From Zygnema cylindricum (lineage: Eukaryota > Streptophyta > Zygnematophyceae > Zygnematales > Zygnemataceae), in NCBI GenBank assembly GCA_037447655.1, contig JBBHKE010002474.1, positions 1-50,008 on the forward strand: 50,008 nucleotides of DNA. The letters are read 5' to 3'. Shown here piece by piece: positions 1 to 11,802 of the stretch. Each line of letters begins with the position of its first letter. Within the stretch, counting starts at the first letter, position 1. The position numbers and the translations under genes are program-made. The notes beneath the pieces are model-generated. The model made no database searches, was not told where the DNA came from, and was given only the letters and a program-made list of their open reading frames with translations.

Positions 1-670
1 GAAATTATGTGGTAAGGATGATTCTCGTTCTGTAGAATACCAAAAAGATCTGAAGGGGAGGGAAGAGTGAACAAGCCTTGGGTGACGGGACTGATTAAAA
101 GAACATGGACTCAAAGAAACCCATCGGAAGCTATAGAGGAGGGGGAGAGAAAAATCACTCCAATGAGTGCGAACCGAGGGTTCCCAAAGGGCTTTGTCGC
201 TTCTATAAAAAACCAATGCACTACATGGCGGAGTGTTTTAAGCTAACTACAATTGACTAAAGAAGGGGCAGATCAGTGGATCCGCGAGAGGAAAGAAGAA
301 GGCTCTTGTGACAAAGGTACATGAGGTGGAATTCGAGGACGATGAACTCTTGTTGGATGAGGAGATGGAGGTGAAGACTTAGGTCAAAATTCCATGTAAA
401 CAGAAATGTGCCTACGGAGGACAGTCAAGTTAAGCAGGTTGGATTGTGGATTCAGGTGCTTCTATGCACATTTGTAAAGATAAACACTTATTCACAAAGA
501 TGAGAAAGATTCCCATTGTAGAGATATAGTATGGGGATGGGAGGGTAGTCACTACTACTTTGGTAGGATCGGTAGATTTGAAATTCTTAGTAGAGGGAAA
601 GACATCCATAGTTACATTCTCTGATGTGTTGTTTATTTTCATGAGTTAAAAATAAATCTCATCTCAACAT
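1..670 (+). pseudogene. Family B copia fragment (gag end to protease), decayed
   Basis: This is the remnant of a Ty1/copia polyprotein and is collinear with about 36350-37031 of the better-preserved element B1. It runs from the end of gag through the zinc knuckle to the protease. In the knuckle (about 205-240) the second Cys of the CX2CX4HX4C motif is Tyr, and Gly before the His is Met. The protease triplet is present as WIVDSGAS at about 440-463, so the catalytic Asp is retained here although B1 has lost it. Several in-frame stops and frameshifts make it non-functional. Its left part lies outside the window. Its right end is cut by the LTR of A1 at 671. Confidence 0.85.
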
Positions 671-1710
671 TGTTGTAATTTAGAAATCTTTATTTCAGTA
701 GAAAAGTCTAAAATAACTTAGAATATTTTCCAAGTAGTCTGCTGCAATACTTTCCTTTATTAGTGTTACAATAGAAAAAGTACAATAAAGTATATTGTAC
801 TTGTACAAGGACACGTGTCAGCAAGTGATCGTATGCAGATTTTACGGAGTGGCACCGACAATCAGCCTCACGCTTCACGGAGTTGACGAGTGGATTCATA
901 AGGATCAGACGTACGGAATCTGGACCGGATATTCCGGAAATATATGGTACAGTTTTGACGATACCATCGTCGATTGAATTTGTTCTAACAGACGCGATTC
1001 ACCTGAGACCACAAGCGTGATTCACGAGGGACCACAAGCGTGATTCACGTGGGACCACAAGTGACGAAGCACTCAGGTGCTTCGTACTGCACGACCACTG
1101 TCGGTTGGACTTTAACGACTACGGCTGACTAAGCATCTAGAACGTTTTGTGTACGGTTCAACGTTTTGAATATGGTTCAATATATGAAAATATCTGTATA
1201 AACATTGTTTTGTACTTTAGTGTAATAAACAATTAGTGTTCTATTAATTAGGTTTTTGGATAATAGTAATTAGGGTTTTTGAGGTAGTAACGGTACAGTA
1301 ATGTATAGGTAGGATACTTTGTCGTTAGTTAGGATAAAAACCGCAATAACAGTTACCCAAATTAGTGTAGACCAGTAGATACACACTGTGAGTATATAAC
1401 TTAGGACTTAGCCAATTTTGTAGTATCCAGTTTCGGGAATATGATTTTCTAAGGGCATTTTTTGGGAAAATTCCAAACATCATATCTTATGGTTTACTGG
1501 GTCATTTGGGCTGCAATTTTGGTAATTGTCAGTTTACTGTATTTTGTGTATCACTAAGGCAAATTTGAGGCATATTGGCCTTTTGATTCATATTTTGTTC
1601 AAGCTGAAAGTTGGCTGTTGAGTAGGTGCTTGATAGTTTTTGCTGTTTTTCATATCTACTTCCACTACTACTGGTGGTTCCCCTCCTTCAACGGTGGTTC
1701 TAGAACAATA
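671..1710 (+). repeat. 5' LTR of A1
   Basis: It begins TGTTGTAATTTAGAAATC and aligns along its length with the two A2 LTRs in reverse complement. The end is set by the A2 boundary: the last bases are AGAACAATA, where A2 has AGAACAACA, followed at once by GGTTATGGGC. About 23-bp direct repeats lie at 994-1060, and a G-box CACGTG at about 812. The gag start codon that A2 has inside its LTR is changed from ATG to ATA here (1652-1654). Confidence 0.85.
994..1060 (+). repeat. Three 21-23 bp direct repeats in the family A LTR
   Basis: Three units of the form GCGTGATTCACGAGGGACCACAA lie end to end at 994-1014, 1015-1037 and 1038-1060. The same set is present in the A2 LTRs (about 5405-5490 and 10280-10365, reverse strand). 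They lie in the likely U3 region. Repeated short motifs in U3 of plant copia elements often act as enhancers; that role is inference here. Confidence 0.7.
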
Positions 1711-4700
1711 GGTTATGGGCTTTTTGTCAAGAATTCCTATCTTCAATGGCCAAAAGTATGCGTACTACGCGGCGATGGTTGAATCTTCGTTTGAAACTGC
1801 TGACTTATTGGGGGTCTTGGATGGCTCCCTTGATGAAACAGATCCGAGTTGGGCCAAAAATAATTCAATGGCAAGGAACAATCTAATTCTTTGTATTTCA
1901 AAAAAATCTGGTCATGTCTTGCTTGAAAATGAAGAAGGCGAAGGAGATCTGACATCACTGAAATCTGCTTTTGAGATAGCGAATGTCCAAGAGGAGCTCT
2001 TGGTGGCTGGAAAAATTCGGGGGTACAAATACTCACGGGGAACTATGGTCGAGTATTGTGACAACTTTCGTGCACTTATTGATGCACACTCTTCATCTAG
2101 GGGGTCATTTCTTGAGTTTCAGCAGGCAACTTTGCTTATTAGAGGACTTCCTAGTAGCATGAAAGGTGTGTCTGCTCAGTTAAAGAGTCATGATAAAGCT
2201 AGTTGGTCGTTTCAATTAGCATATAATCTTTAATTGGAGGAAGAGTCTAATACTAAACTCCTTGAAAGAAAAGGAAAGGTTGAAGCTTTTGCCACAGACT
2301 TTGACAATAAGAGCTCAGTTTAACCAAAATCAGAATCAGTTTAATCAGTTTATTAGAAGCCAAAAAGACAATATTCTACTGCTTGTTTCTACTTTTCTGA
2401 GAAGGGTCATGGATACAAGTACTGTCCTAAGCTGAAAAAGGCTAATAAGACAGGTTTATACAGGTTGGCAGGAAAGCCAATATCACATAGGCATTTCTCG
2501 AAATCATACTCGTGGAAATGCTCTCTTTTCAGCTTCTGCAACTAATGCAGATAAGTCTCTAAGCTTCAATGAGCAAGAGGTAGCAGAGTTATTTGCTATG
2601 GCGGCAGCAATGGAGGGTCCCAAGGATGCAAGATGGATCATGGACACGGGAGCATCGGCCCACATGTGCTAGAACAAGGCGGCTTTTACAAATCTGCAAC
2701 AAACCTCTCCAAAGAGTATATACTATGCTTGTGGGATGAGTGTTTAAACCTCAACTCAGGGTAATGTATCTTTAATGGTAGATGTGGGGGGAAATTTTGC
2801 AGGGAGAACTCGTCACAATGTTTTGTATGTTCCAAACTTTAAAAAAAATCATTTTTCTACATCATTAGTGGAAAGCAAAGGCTTTGAAGTCATTCTGAAA
2901 AGAGGTAGGCAGGTTGTTAGCAAGAAAGGAAAAGTAGTACTAACACAAACTAGAGATGCTAGCAAAATGTACCGAATGAACATGGCTGAATAGAAAGAAA
3001 ATGATGTTCTTACTCCAGTGTCCAATCTGATGATGAGTTGTGCTATAAGAGATTAGGACACAAGAATTATGTTACTCTAAACAAAATGGTGAATTCGGGA
3101 AAAGTTGATGGAGTTTCTCTCACCTCTCATCCTATAAAATCATGTGATAGTTGTTCATTTGGCAAGATCCATAAATTGCCATTTCCACAGGAAACAGACC
3201 ACAGAGTGGAAAGAGTTATGCGGCTAATACATTTTGATGTACTCGGTCCTTCACAAGTGGCTTCGGCTGGAGGCGTCCACTATATGGTCACATTTACAGA
3301 TGACTACTCGAGGTACACGAAAGTTTACTTCATGCAAAATAAAATTGAAGTGTTTACTCACTTCAAACACTACAAAGCGTGGGCGGAAAAAGTTCATGGA
3401 GTTCCAATATTGGCGTTGAGATCAGACAACGAGGAGAATACACATCAAAGGAAATCGAAGAATTTCTCCTTCTAGAAGGTATCAGTCACAATCTTACAGT
3501 CCCATATACACCAGAATAAAATGGTTTTTTCTAAAAGGTTAAATAGGACAGTAACAAAGAGTGCTCGGTCCATGCTTGTAGATAAAAGGCTAGATTTGAA
3601 ATTCTGGGCTGAAGCCCTAAAATGTGCTGTTTGTATTAAAAATAGAATTGCTTCTAGATCTGTTAGCACTACACCTTATGAGTGTTGGACAGGGAGAAAA
3701 ACTTGATGTTAGTCACTTTAAGATCTTTGGCAGCAAGTGTTTTATTTTAGATACTTCACAGGATAGATGGAAAATAGAGGCTAAAGGCCTATCTAGGATT
3801 TTCAAAGGGTATGATGATCATGCAAATGGATATAGAGTTTTTGAATATGAGAAACAGAAAGTGACTATTTCTAGGAATATCCAGATTAAAGATGATCAGG
3901 ATTTGGTTTACCTTTTTAAAGTGTCATATTTACCGGCAAAGGAAAAGCAAAAATATGTCATTTTTCACCATACGCAGCGAGTCTACTTTCCACCGCCAAG
4001 TGGGACACCTTTTCCTTGAATTCCTCTAGTGCCTTCACAGAATGCTTCACCACAAGCAACACCTTAGGTGGAAGGAACTACTACATACTGTGTACCAGCT
4101 CCAGTTAGGGTTAAAACTAAACATAAAAATCAGAGGTTTCGACGATCTCAGTCTCAAAATTTCCGGAGGGAAAGAGATCTAGCAGCCGTCTACAAGCAAG
4201 CTCCCACTTTGCCTTTTCTGCAGCTACAAAAGAGCCTCTAATGATCCAGGAGGCCTTCATATCACCTGAGAGAAATCAGTGGATCGAGGCAACAAACAAT
4301 GAAATGAAGTCTATTATGGAGGCACAGACATGGGAGCTGGTGGATCTTCCTCCAGGCAGAAAAAGCCATCGTCAGCAAATGGTTATGCAAGGTGAAGTTG
4401 AACCCGGACAACACCATAGAAGGTATAAAGCCAGACTAGTGGCCAAAGTGTACAATCAAAAAGAAGGTATTGACTTTGAAGAAACCTTCTCTTCAGTTGT
4501 CAAATTTTCCCACCGTCAGAATTTCGTGAAGTCCAGCGGCTATAATGAATATAGAAATACATCAAATGGATGTTAAAACTGTTTTCTTTGATAGAGAGTT
4601 AGAAGAAACCATTTATATGAAGCAACCTGAAATGTATGTAGAAAAGTGAAAGGAAAAATTAGTGTGTAAATTGATGAAATTTTTCTATGGGCAAAACCAA

Positions 4701-4778
4701 GCCCCGCGACAATGAAATTTAAAGTTAGATGAATTTTTGACTAGGCTAGGTTTTAACAGAATTAGCTCAAATCATTCT
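1711..4778 (+). pseudogene. A1 gag-pol, first part (gag to reverse transcriptase)
   Basis: This is a decayed copia polyprotein. Gag runs open from 1715 to 2233, starting at the ATG that lies in the primer site (MGFLSRIPIFNGQKYAYY). The zinc knuckle near 2384-2430 reads CFYFSEKGHGYKYC, so the second Cys is lost. The protease motif WIMDTGASAHMC near 2634 keeps its Asp but is followed by a stop. Integrase (3038-3475) keeps the GAG-pre-integrase HHCC part, the first Asp (LIHFDVLGP) and the second (RSDN), then shifts frame. The PEQNGVSERLN equivalent near 3510 holds a TAA. Reverse transcriptase fragments run from 4241 to the A2 insertion point at 4778. Multiple stops and shifts rule out function. 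Confidence 0.9.
4774..4778. repeat. Target-site duplication of A2, left copy (ATTCT)
   Basis: ATTCT directly precedes the A2 terminus TGTTGTTCTAC at 4779. The same five bases follow the other terminus at 10691-10695. Removing A2 and one copy rejoins the reverse transcriptase of A1 (DHS to VYFL), which confirms the boundaries. Confidence 0.93.
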
Positions 4779-5827
4779 TGTTGTTCTACAACCACCGTTG
4801 CAGGCGGTGAACCAGCAGTAGTAGTGGAAGTAGACATGAAAAAAAACAGCAGAAACTATCAAAGTACCTACTCAACAGCCAACTTAGAACTGACACAAAA
4901 TATGACTCAAAAAGCCAATATACTTCAAATTTTTCACAATGATACAAATTACAGCAAACTGACAATTCCCAAAATTGCAGCCAAAATGACTTAGTAAACC
5001 ATAAGATATGATGTCTCGAAGTTTCCCAAAAACTGCCCTTAGAAAATTATATTCCCAAAACTGGATACTACAAAATTGTATAAGTTCTAAGTTATATACT
5101 CACAGTGTGTATCTACTGATCTACACTAATTCGGGTAACCGCTACTACGGTTATTATCCTGACTAACGACAAAGCATCCTACCTGTACGTTACTGTACTT
5201 TAAAAACCTAATTACTATTTCTAAAACCTGATTAACGGAACACTATTTTTTATCACACTAAACTACAAACTAATTTTATTCAGATATTTACAGAAATTGA
5301 ACCGTACACAAAACGTTCTAACCGTACACAAAACGTTCCAAATGCTTAGTCAGCGGTGACCGCTAAAGTCCAGCCCAATGTGGTCATGTAGTACGAGGCA
5401 CCTGAGTGCTTCGTCACTTGTGGTCCCACGCGAATCACGCTTGTGGTCCCTCGTGAATCGCGCTTGTGGTCGTAGGTGAATCGCGTCCGTTGGAACAAAT
5501 TCGATCGACGATGGTACCGTCGAGATGTACCATATGTTTCCGGAATACTCGGGATAGATCTTGTTCGTCCAATCATGTGAATCGCATCGTCAACTTTTTG
5601 ACGCGTATGGCTGATTGTCGGCGCTACTCCAAAAACCTGCATACGTTATTTCGCCGACACGTGTCCCTGCAAAAGTACGATACAGTACGATACAGTACGA
5701 TACACTCTACTGTACCTCTTACTATTGTAACACTAATTAAGGTAAGTCTTATAGTAGACTACTAGGAAAAATAACCTAAGTTATTTTTACCCCTATTGAC
5801 TGAAATAAAGATTTATAAATTACAACA
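4779..5827 (-). repeat. 3' LTR of A2
   Basis: Read on the - strand it starts TGTTGTAATTTATAAATC at 5827 and ends GGTTGTAGAACAACA at 4779. It includes the 20-codon start of gag (ATG at 4837 on the - strand), as the 5' LTR does. This shows that the gag start really belongs to the LTR. A purine-rich tract (AAAGATTTAGGGGAG on the - strand) lies next to it at about 5828-5842. Confidence 0.9.
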
Positions 5828-5849
5828 CTCCCCTAAATCTTTAGACTCA

Positions 5850-8800
5850 GTTACTCACTTAGTCCAATAGCATCTCTGCAAAATTGTAACTTAGGAGCAG
5901 GAAGGGTTTTTGTTAACATGTCAGCCACCATCTTCTCATCTGGTAAATAACACAATTAACGACTTTTGCAAGTACTTTTTCTCTAACAAAGTGAAGTCTA
6001 ACATCCATGTGTTTGCTCTTAAAGTGATGGCTGGGGTTAGAGGCAATTGCTATGGCAGCTTGGTTGTCACATCAGATAGCTTGAGGGCCAATTTGCATAT
6101 ACCCAAGTTCTTGTAAAATGGACTTGACTCATAGGAGCTCCTTGAGGGCGGAAGCTCCTTCCATATATTCTGACTCCATTGTGGATTGAGCTGTAACCTT
6201 TTGTAATTTGCTACTCCAGCAGCAAGTTCCGACTCCAATCTTCAGAACGAAGCCGGTTGTAGATTTCCGGCTTGGCATGTGGCCATAGCTAGCATCGCTC
6301 CACGTCTCGATTTTCACCTCTCCTCCTCCGAGAACAAGCTTGAGATTTCGAGTACCTGCAATAAACATAATCAGCCTGTTGTTTCTATCTCTTTCTACCT
6401 GTATTCCTAAAATGTATTTGGCCTCACCGAGGTCCTTCATCTCGAACCTAGACCTTAAAGCCGTTTTAATGCGGTTTATTTCATCCATTGACTTACTTAT
6501 TAATAATAAGTCATCCACATATACAGCAATGTAAATTATCCCATCCTCCCTTTGTAAGACATATACAGAATGATCTGAGCTAATTCTCTTAAATCCCAGC
6601 CCAGTTAAAAACTCATTTAACTTAAAATTCCACTGACGCGGGGCTTGTTTTAGCCCATACAAAGATTTCATCAATTTACACACTAATTCTTCCTTTCCCT
6701 TTTCAACGTACATTTCAGGTTATTTCATATATATGGTTTCTTCTAACTCTCCATGGAAGAAAGCAGTTTTATCATCTATTTGTTGTATTTCCATATTCTC
6801 TATAGCAGCTAGACTTAGCAAAATTTTGACAGTAGGAAATCTGACAACGGGAGAGAAGGTTTCCTCAAAGTCAATACCTTCTTTTTGATTATACCCCTTG
6901 GCCACTAGTCTCGCCTTATATCTTTCGATGGTGTTGTTCGGGTTCAGCTTCACCTTGAATACCCATTTGGTGCCGATGGCTTTTCTGCTTGGAGGAAGAT
7001 CCACCAGCTCCCATGTCTGTGACTCCATAATAGACTTCATTTCATCGTTTGCCGCCTCGATCCACTGATTTCTCTCAGGTGATGAGAAGGCCTCCTGGAT
7101 CGCTAGAGGCTCCTCTGTAGCTGCAGAAAAAGCAAAGTGAGAGCTTGATTGCAGACGGCTGCTAGATCTCTTTCCCCCCGAAAATTCTGAGGCTGAGATC
7201 GTCGGCAACCTCTGATTTTTCTGTTTAGGTTTAACCGTAACTTGATCCTGAACAGAGTCTGTAGTAGTTCCTTCCACCCGAGGGGTATCTTGTTGCGATG
7301 CATCCTGTAAAGGCACCAGAGGAACTGGAGAAAGAGGTGTCGCACTTGCCGGTGGAAAGTAGACTCGCTGAGTATGGTGAAAAATGACATATTCTTGCTT
7401 TTCCTTCGTCGGTTGATCTGGCTCTTTAAAAAGGTCAACCGAATCCTGTTCATATTTAATCTGGATATTCCTAGAAATAATTACTTTCTGTTTCTCAAAT
7501 ACAAAAATCCTATATCCTTTTGCGTTATCATCATACCCCATAAAAATTCCTAGTAAGCCCTTAGGTTCCATTTTCCATCTATCCTGTGAAGTACCTAGAA
7601 TAAAACACTTGCTGCCAAAGATTTTAAAGTGGCTAACATCAGGTTTCTTTCCTGTCCAAAGCTCATAAAGTGTGGTGCTAACAGATCTAGAAGCAATTGT
7701 ATTCTTAATATAAACAGCACAGTTTAGTGCTTCAGCCCAGAATTTCAAATCTAGCCCTTTATCTGCAAGCATGGACCGAGCACTCTCTGTCACTGTTCTA
7801 TTTAATCTTTCAGAAACACCATTCTGTTCTGGTGTGTAAGGAACAGTAAGATTGTGACTAATACCTTCTTGAATGAGGAATTCTTCGAATTCCTTTGATG
7901 TGCATTCTCCCCCATTGTCCGATCTCAACGCCAAGATTGGAACTCCATGAAGCTTTTCCGCCCACGCTTTGTAATGTTTGAAGTGAGTGAATACTTCACT
8001 CTTATGTTACATGAAGTAGACTTTAGTGTACCTCGAGTAGTCATTTGTGAGTGTAACCATATAGTGGACGCCTCCAGCTGAAACCACTTGTGAAGGACCG
8101 AGAACATCAAAGTGTATTAGTTGTAGAACTTTCTGTGATCTGTGGTCCGTTTCCTGTGGAAGTGGCAATTTGTTAATCTTGCCAAGTGAGCAACCATCAC
8201 ATGATTTTATAGGATGAGAACTGAGAGAAACTCCCTCGACTTTTCCCAAATTCACCATTTTCTTAAGACTATCATAGTTCATATGTCCTAATCTTTTATG
8301 CCACAACTCATTGTCAGATTGTACACTGGAGTAGAGAACATCATTTTCTTTATATTCCGCCATGTCCATCCGGTACATTTTGCTAGCATCTCTAGTCCCT
8401 GTTACTGCTACTTTCCCTTTCTTGCTAACAACCTGTCTTCCTCCTTTCAGAACAACCTCAAAGCCTTTGCTCTCCACTAATGATGTACAAAATAGATTTT
8501 TTCTTAAAGTCTGGAACATACAAAACATTGTGAAGGGTTCTCTCTACTGACTTCCCCCCCACATTTACCATCAAAGATACATCACCCTGAGCTGAGGTTT
8601 GAACACTCATGCCACAAGCATAGTAGATACTCATTGGAGATGTTTGCTGCAGATGCGTAAAAGCCGCCTTGTTCCAACACATATGGGCAACCGCTCCCGT
8701 GTCCATGATCCATCTTGCATCCTTTGGACCCTCCCTGGCAGCCGCCATAGCAAATAACTCCGCCTCCTCTTGCTCATTGAAGCTTAGTGACTCATCTGCA

Positions 8801-9711
8801 TCAGTTGCAGAAGCTGAAAAGAGAGCATTTCCACGTGAAGGATTTCCAAAAAAACCTTTGTGATACTAGCTCTGTTGCCAACCTGGCCTGTATAAACCTG
8901 TCTCATTAGCCTTCTTCAATTTAGGACAGTACTTGTATCCGTGACCCTTCTCAGAACAATAGAAACAAGTAGTAATAGATGGCCTATTCTGCCTATGATG
9001 AAACTGATTCTGATTCTGGTTAAACTGATTCCTATTCTGATTGAACTAAATTCTTTTGTCAAAGTCTGTTGCAAATGCTTCAACTTTTCCTTCTCCCTCA
9101 AGGAGTTTAGTATTTCTTTCTTCCTCCAATATAAGATTATATGCTAACTGAAATGACCAGCTAGCTTTATCATGACTCTTTAATTGATTAGACACACCCT
9201 TCATGCTACTAGGGAGACCTCTAATAAGCAAAGCTGCCTGTTGAAACTCAGGAAATGACCCCTCAGCAGAAGAGTGAGCATCAATGAGCGCTCGAAAATT
9301 GTCACAATACTCTACCATAGATCCCCCCGTGTATTTGTATCCCCAAATTTTTCCAGCCACCAAAAGCTCCTCTTGAACAGTCGCTTTCTCAAAAGCGGAT
9401 TTCAGAGTCGTCCAAATCTCCCTCGCCTTCTTCATTTTCAGTCGAGACATGACCAAATTTTCTGAAATACAAAGGATTAGATTGTTCCTTGCCATTGAAT
9501 TCTTCTTCGCCCAAGTTGGATCTGTTTCATCAGGGGAGCCATCCAAGACCCCCAATAAATCAGCAGTTTCAAACGACGATTCAACCATCGCCGCCCAGTA
9601 AGCATACTTTTGGCCATTGAAGATAGGAATCCTTGATGAAAGGCCCATAACCTGTTGTTCTACAACCACCGTTGCAGGCGGTGAACCAGCAGTAGTAGTG
9701 GAAGTAGACAT
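5850..9711 (-). pseudogene. A2 gag-pol polyprotein, broken
   Basis: The ATG at 9711 lies inside the 5' LTR and gives a leader MSTSTTTAGSPPATVVVEQQ, then VMG from the primer site. Gag is open to about 9046. After a frameshift the zinc knuckle CFYCSEKGHGYKYC follows (about 8930-8975). Protease WIMDTGAVAHMC is at about 8680-8715. GAG-pre-integrase (HKRLGH..., CDGCSLGK) and the first integrase Asp (LIHFDVLGP) lie in 8007-8528, with a stop near 8009. The second Asp (RSDNGGE) and the Glu (PEQNGVSERLNRT) are in 6720-7934, then TAA in place of a Gln codon at 6720. Reverse transcriptase keeps YVDD (about 6515-6530). An in-frame deletion joins GIQVERDRNNRLIMF to IAGTRNLKL, removing part of the RT/RNase H connection. 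RNase H is partly kept. Confidence 0.9.
9642..9652 (-). other. Primer-binding site of A2
   Basis: On the - strand GGTTATGGGCC directly follows the LTR end ACAACA. It matches 11 bases of the complement of the plant initiator tRNA-Met anticodon arm (CCCAUAACC side), not the usual tRNA 3' end (TGGTATCAGAGC). Confidence 0.7.
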
Positions 9712-10690
9712 GAAAAAAACAGCAGAAACTATCAAAGTACCTACTCAACAGCCAACTTAGATCCGACACAAAATATGACTCAAAAAGCCAATATGCTTCA
9801 AATTTGCCACAGTGATACACAATACAGCAAACTGACAATTCCCAAATTTGCAGCCAAAATGACCCTGTAAACCATAAGATATGATGTCTAGAAGTTTCCC
9901 AAAAACTGCCCTTAGAAAATCAAATTCCCAAAACTGGATACTACAAAATTGTCTAAGTTCTAAGTTATATACTCACAGTGTGTATCTATTAATCTACACT
10001 AATTCGGGTAACCGTTACTACGGTTATTATCCTGAATAACGAAAAAGCATCCTACCTGTACGTTACTGTACTTTAAAAACCTAATTACTATTTCTAAAAC
10101 CTGATTAACGGAACACTATTTTTTATCACACTAAACTACAAACTAATGTTATTCAGATATTTACAGAAATTGAACCGTACACAAAACGTTCTAACCGTAC
10201 AAAAAACGTTCCAAATGCTTAGTCAGCGGTGACCGCTAAAGTCCAGCCCAATGTGGTCATGTAGTACGAGGCACCTGAGTGCTTCGTCACTTGTGGTCCC
10301 ACGCGAATCACGCTTGTGGTCCATCGTGAATCGCGCTTGTGGTCCCAGGTGAATCGCGTCCGTTGGAACGAATTCGATCGACGATGGTACCGTCGAGATG
10401 TACCATATGTTTCCGGAATACTCGGGACAGATTCTGTTCGTTTGATCATGTGAATCGCATCGTCAACTTTTTGACGCGTATGGCTGATTGTCGGCGCTAC
10501 TCCAAAAACCTGCATACGTTATTTCGCCGACACGTGTCCCTGCAAAAGTACGATAGAGTACGATACACTCTACTGTACCTCTTGCTATTGTAACACTAAT
10601 TAAGGTAAGTCTTATAGTAGACTACTAGGAAAAATAACCTAAGTTATTTTTACCCCTATTGACTGAAATAAAGATTTATAAATTACAACA
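9653..10690 (-). repeat. 5' LTR of A2
   Basis: It spans from TGTTGTAATTTATAAATC at 10690 (read on the - strand) to GTAGAACAACA at 9653. The gag ATG at 9711 lies 59 bases before the LTR end. It carries the same 23-bp U3 repeats as A1 and a CACGTG box near the start. Confidence 0.9.
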
Positions 10691-10920
10691 ATTCTTTATA
10701 TTTCTTACATGGGGAGGATGGGATACTATACATTGTTGTATATGTGGATGACATATTATTAATAAGTAAGTCAATGGTTGAAATAAACCGCATTAAAGCG
10801 GCTTTAAGGTCTAGGTTTGAGATGGAGGACCTTGGTGAGGCCAAGTATATCTTAGGAATACAGGTAGAAAGAGACGGGATTAAAAGTTTGATTATGTTGA
10901 CTCAGAAAGAAACAATAGGA
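10691..10920 (+). pseudogene. A1 gag-pol, second part (reverse transcriptase)
   Basis: This is the continuation of the A1 reverse transcriptase after the A2 insertion. The reading VVYVDDILLISKSMVEINRIK carries the catalytic YVDD box (about 10738-10760), followed by RFEMEDLGEAKYILGIQVERD. The first five bases repeat the ATTCT duplication. Homology stops near 10920, just after LTQKETIG, where an unrelated LTR-like sequence begins. The rest of the element is missing. Confidence 0.88.
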
Positions 10921-10921
10921 T

Positions 10922-11802
10922 AAAGAGGGAGTTAAAACCATGGCTGCCTAAGCTCTTTAGAGAGATAGGTAGCAAGATATTGGTAGATTTACCAAAAAGG
11001 TGTGATCTTGGTAGATTTTCCAAAAAGGTCTGGCGGACCCAGGGCTTAATCGTGGTACTTGCCGTCCGTCAGAATAACCGTTAGGGCTGAGACATATAGG
11101 GCACGATAACTATTGAAATATATGTTATTAGAGAAATTCATTTAACAGAGTAAACTTCCCCTTAGCACATAGACACAGTTATACCTAGTACTGATGAGGG
11201 TACCGCACGAAATAAATATCTCGCACCTGATATAATTAAAAGCCGGTTTGAATCAGACGGCCACGGTGCGAGCCAACATCGCACAATGGACGTTTTGTCG
11301 GCTAATGGTCACATCCATACTAAGTGACACGTGGCGCTACTTCATTGGCTTGCGGCATCTTCGAAGAGCACTAGAAGGAGTCTAGATATGGCAGACGTCA
11401 ATTTCTTGGGTATGTTGTACCCTGGCCGTACATAAAGTTCATTGGCACCTGTACCTTTCTGTACGATATAGTGTTTTGATTGGTGCCGTATTCTAGTAGT
11501 AGAGGGTTTAGAGAGGGGTTTCAGACTTAGGAAAATTTTAGGTAGCCACCGCTCTCCCAAAGTGCTTTTGTACAAAAGGTCATCTTTGACCATCCATAAC
11601 TTAGTGCTCAGGGGAGCAAATCACTTGATTTTTTTTTGCTATTGACTCAAGGGAGTCTTGTCTTCACAAGGGTGTGACTGGTCAGAGTTGTTGCCTGCCA
11701 AGGTGGCAGTTAATCTTGGTGAAAACAAAGGGGGTCAAGGCTATCCTAATAGCTTATTAGAAGCTGCATACTATGAGGGCCTATAAAGGTCTCGGAGTTT
11801 CA
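10922..11802 (+). repeat. Diverged family B-like LTR relic
   Basis: It aligns in patches with the B1 LTR. Examples are the segment with CTTTTGTACAAAAGGTCATC near 11565, the GCTCAGGGGAGCAAAT block near 11610, and the end GGTCTCGGAGTTTCA at about 11788-11802. No primer site or gag follows, so it is a solo LTR or a 3' LTR remnant. Its first part is truncated against A1. No target duplication could be seen. The exact left edge is uncertain. Confidence 0.65.

Larger units (their letters stand above)
4779..10690 (-). mobile_element. Ty1/copia element A2, complete with both LTRs
   Basis: A2 is a full-length family A element of about 5.9 kb on the - strand. It has a 5' LTR at 9653-10690, gag-pol from 9711 down to about 5900, and a 3' LTR at 4779-5827. 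It is flanked by ATTCT on both sides. The two LTRs are very similar, differing by scattered substitutions and small indels. The coding region has frameshifts, two nonsense changes and one internal deletion, so this copy cannot move by itself. It lies head-on inside A1. Confidence 0.93.
671..10920 (+). mobile_element. Ty1/copia element A1, interrupted by A2
   Basis: A1 is a family A LTR retrotransposon on the + strand. It has a 5' LTR (671-1710), a primer-binding site at 1711, and a decayed gag-pol up to 4778. The element then breaks and resumes at 10691 in the reverse transcriptase, where A2 (4779-10690) was inserted. The second part ends near 10920 where a B-like LTR begins. RNase H, polypurine tract and 3' LTR are not found, so A1 is truncated. 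It sits in a family B fragment, whose homology stops exactly at the TG of the A1 LTR. The order of insertion is therefore B fragment, then A1, then A2. Confidence 0.85.

Noticed and set aside
5346-5642. A 98-codon open frame in the A2 LTRs (also 10219-10515, - strand)
   Set aside because: It lies in the U3 part with the 23-bp repeats, has no recognisable domain, and is shared only between the two LTRs of one element. Similar open frames in A1 are broken.
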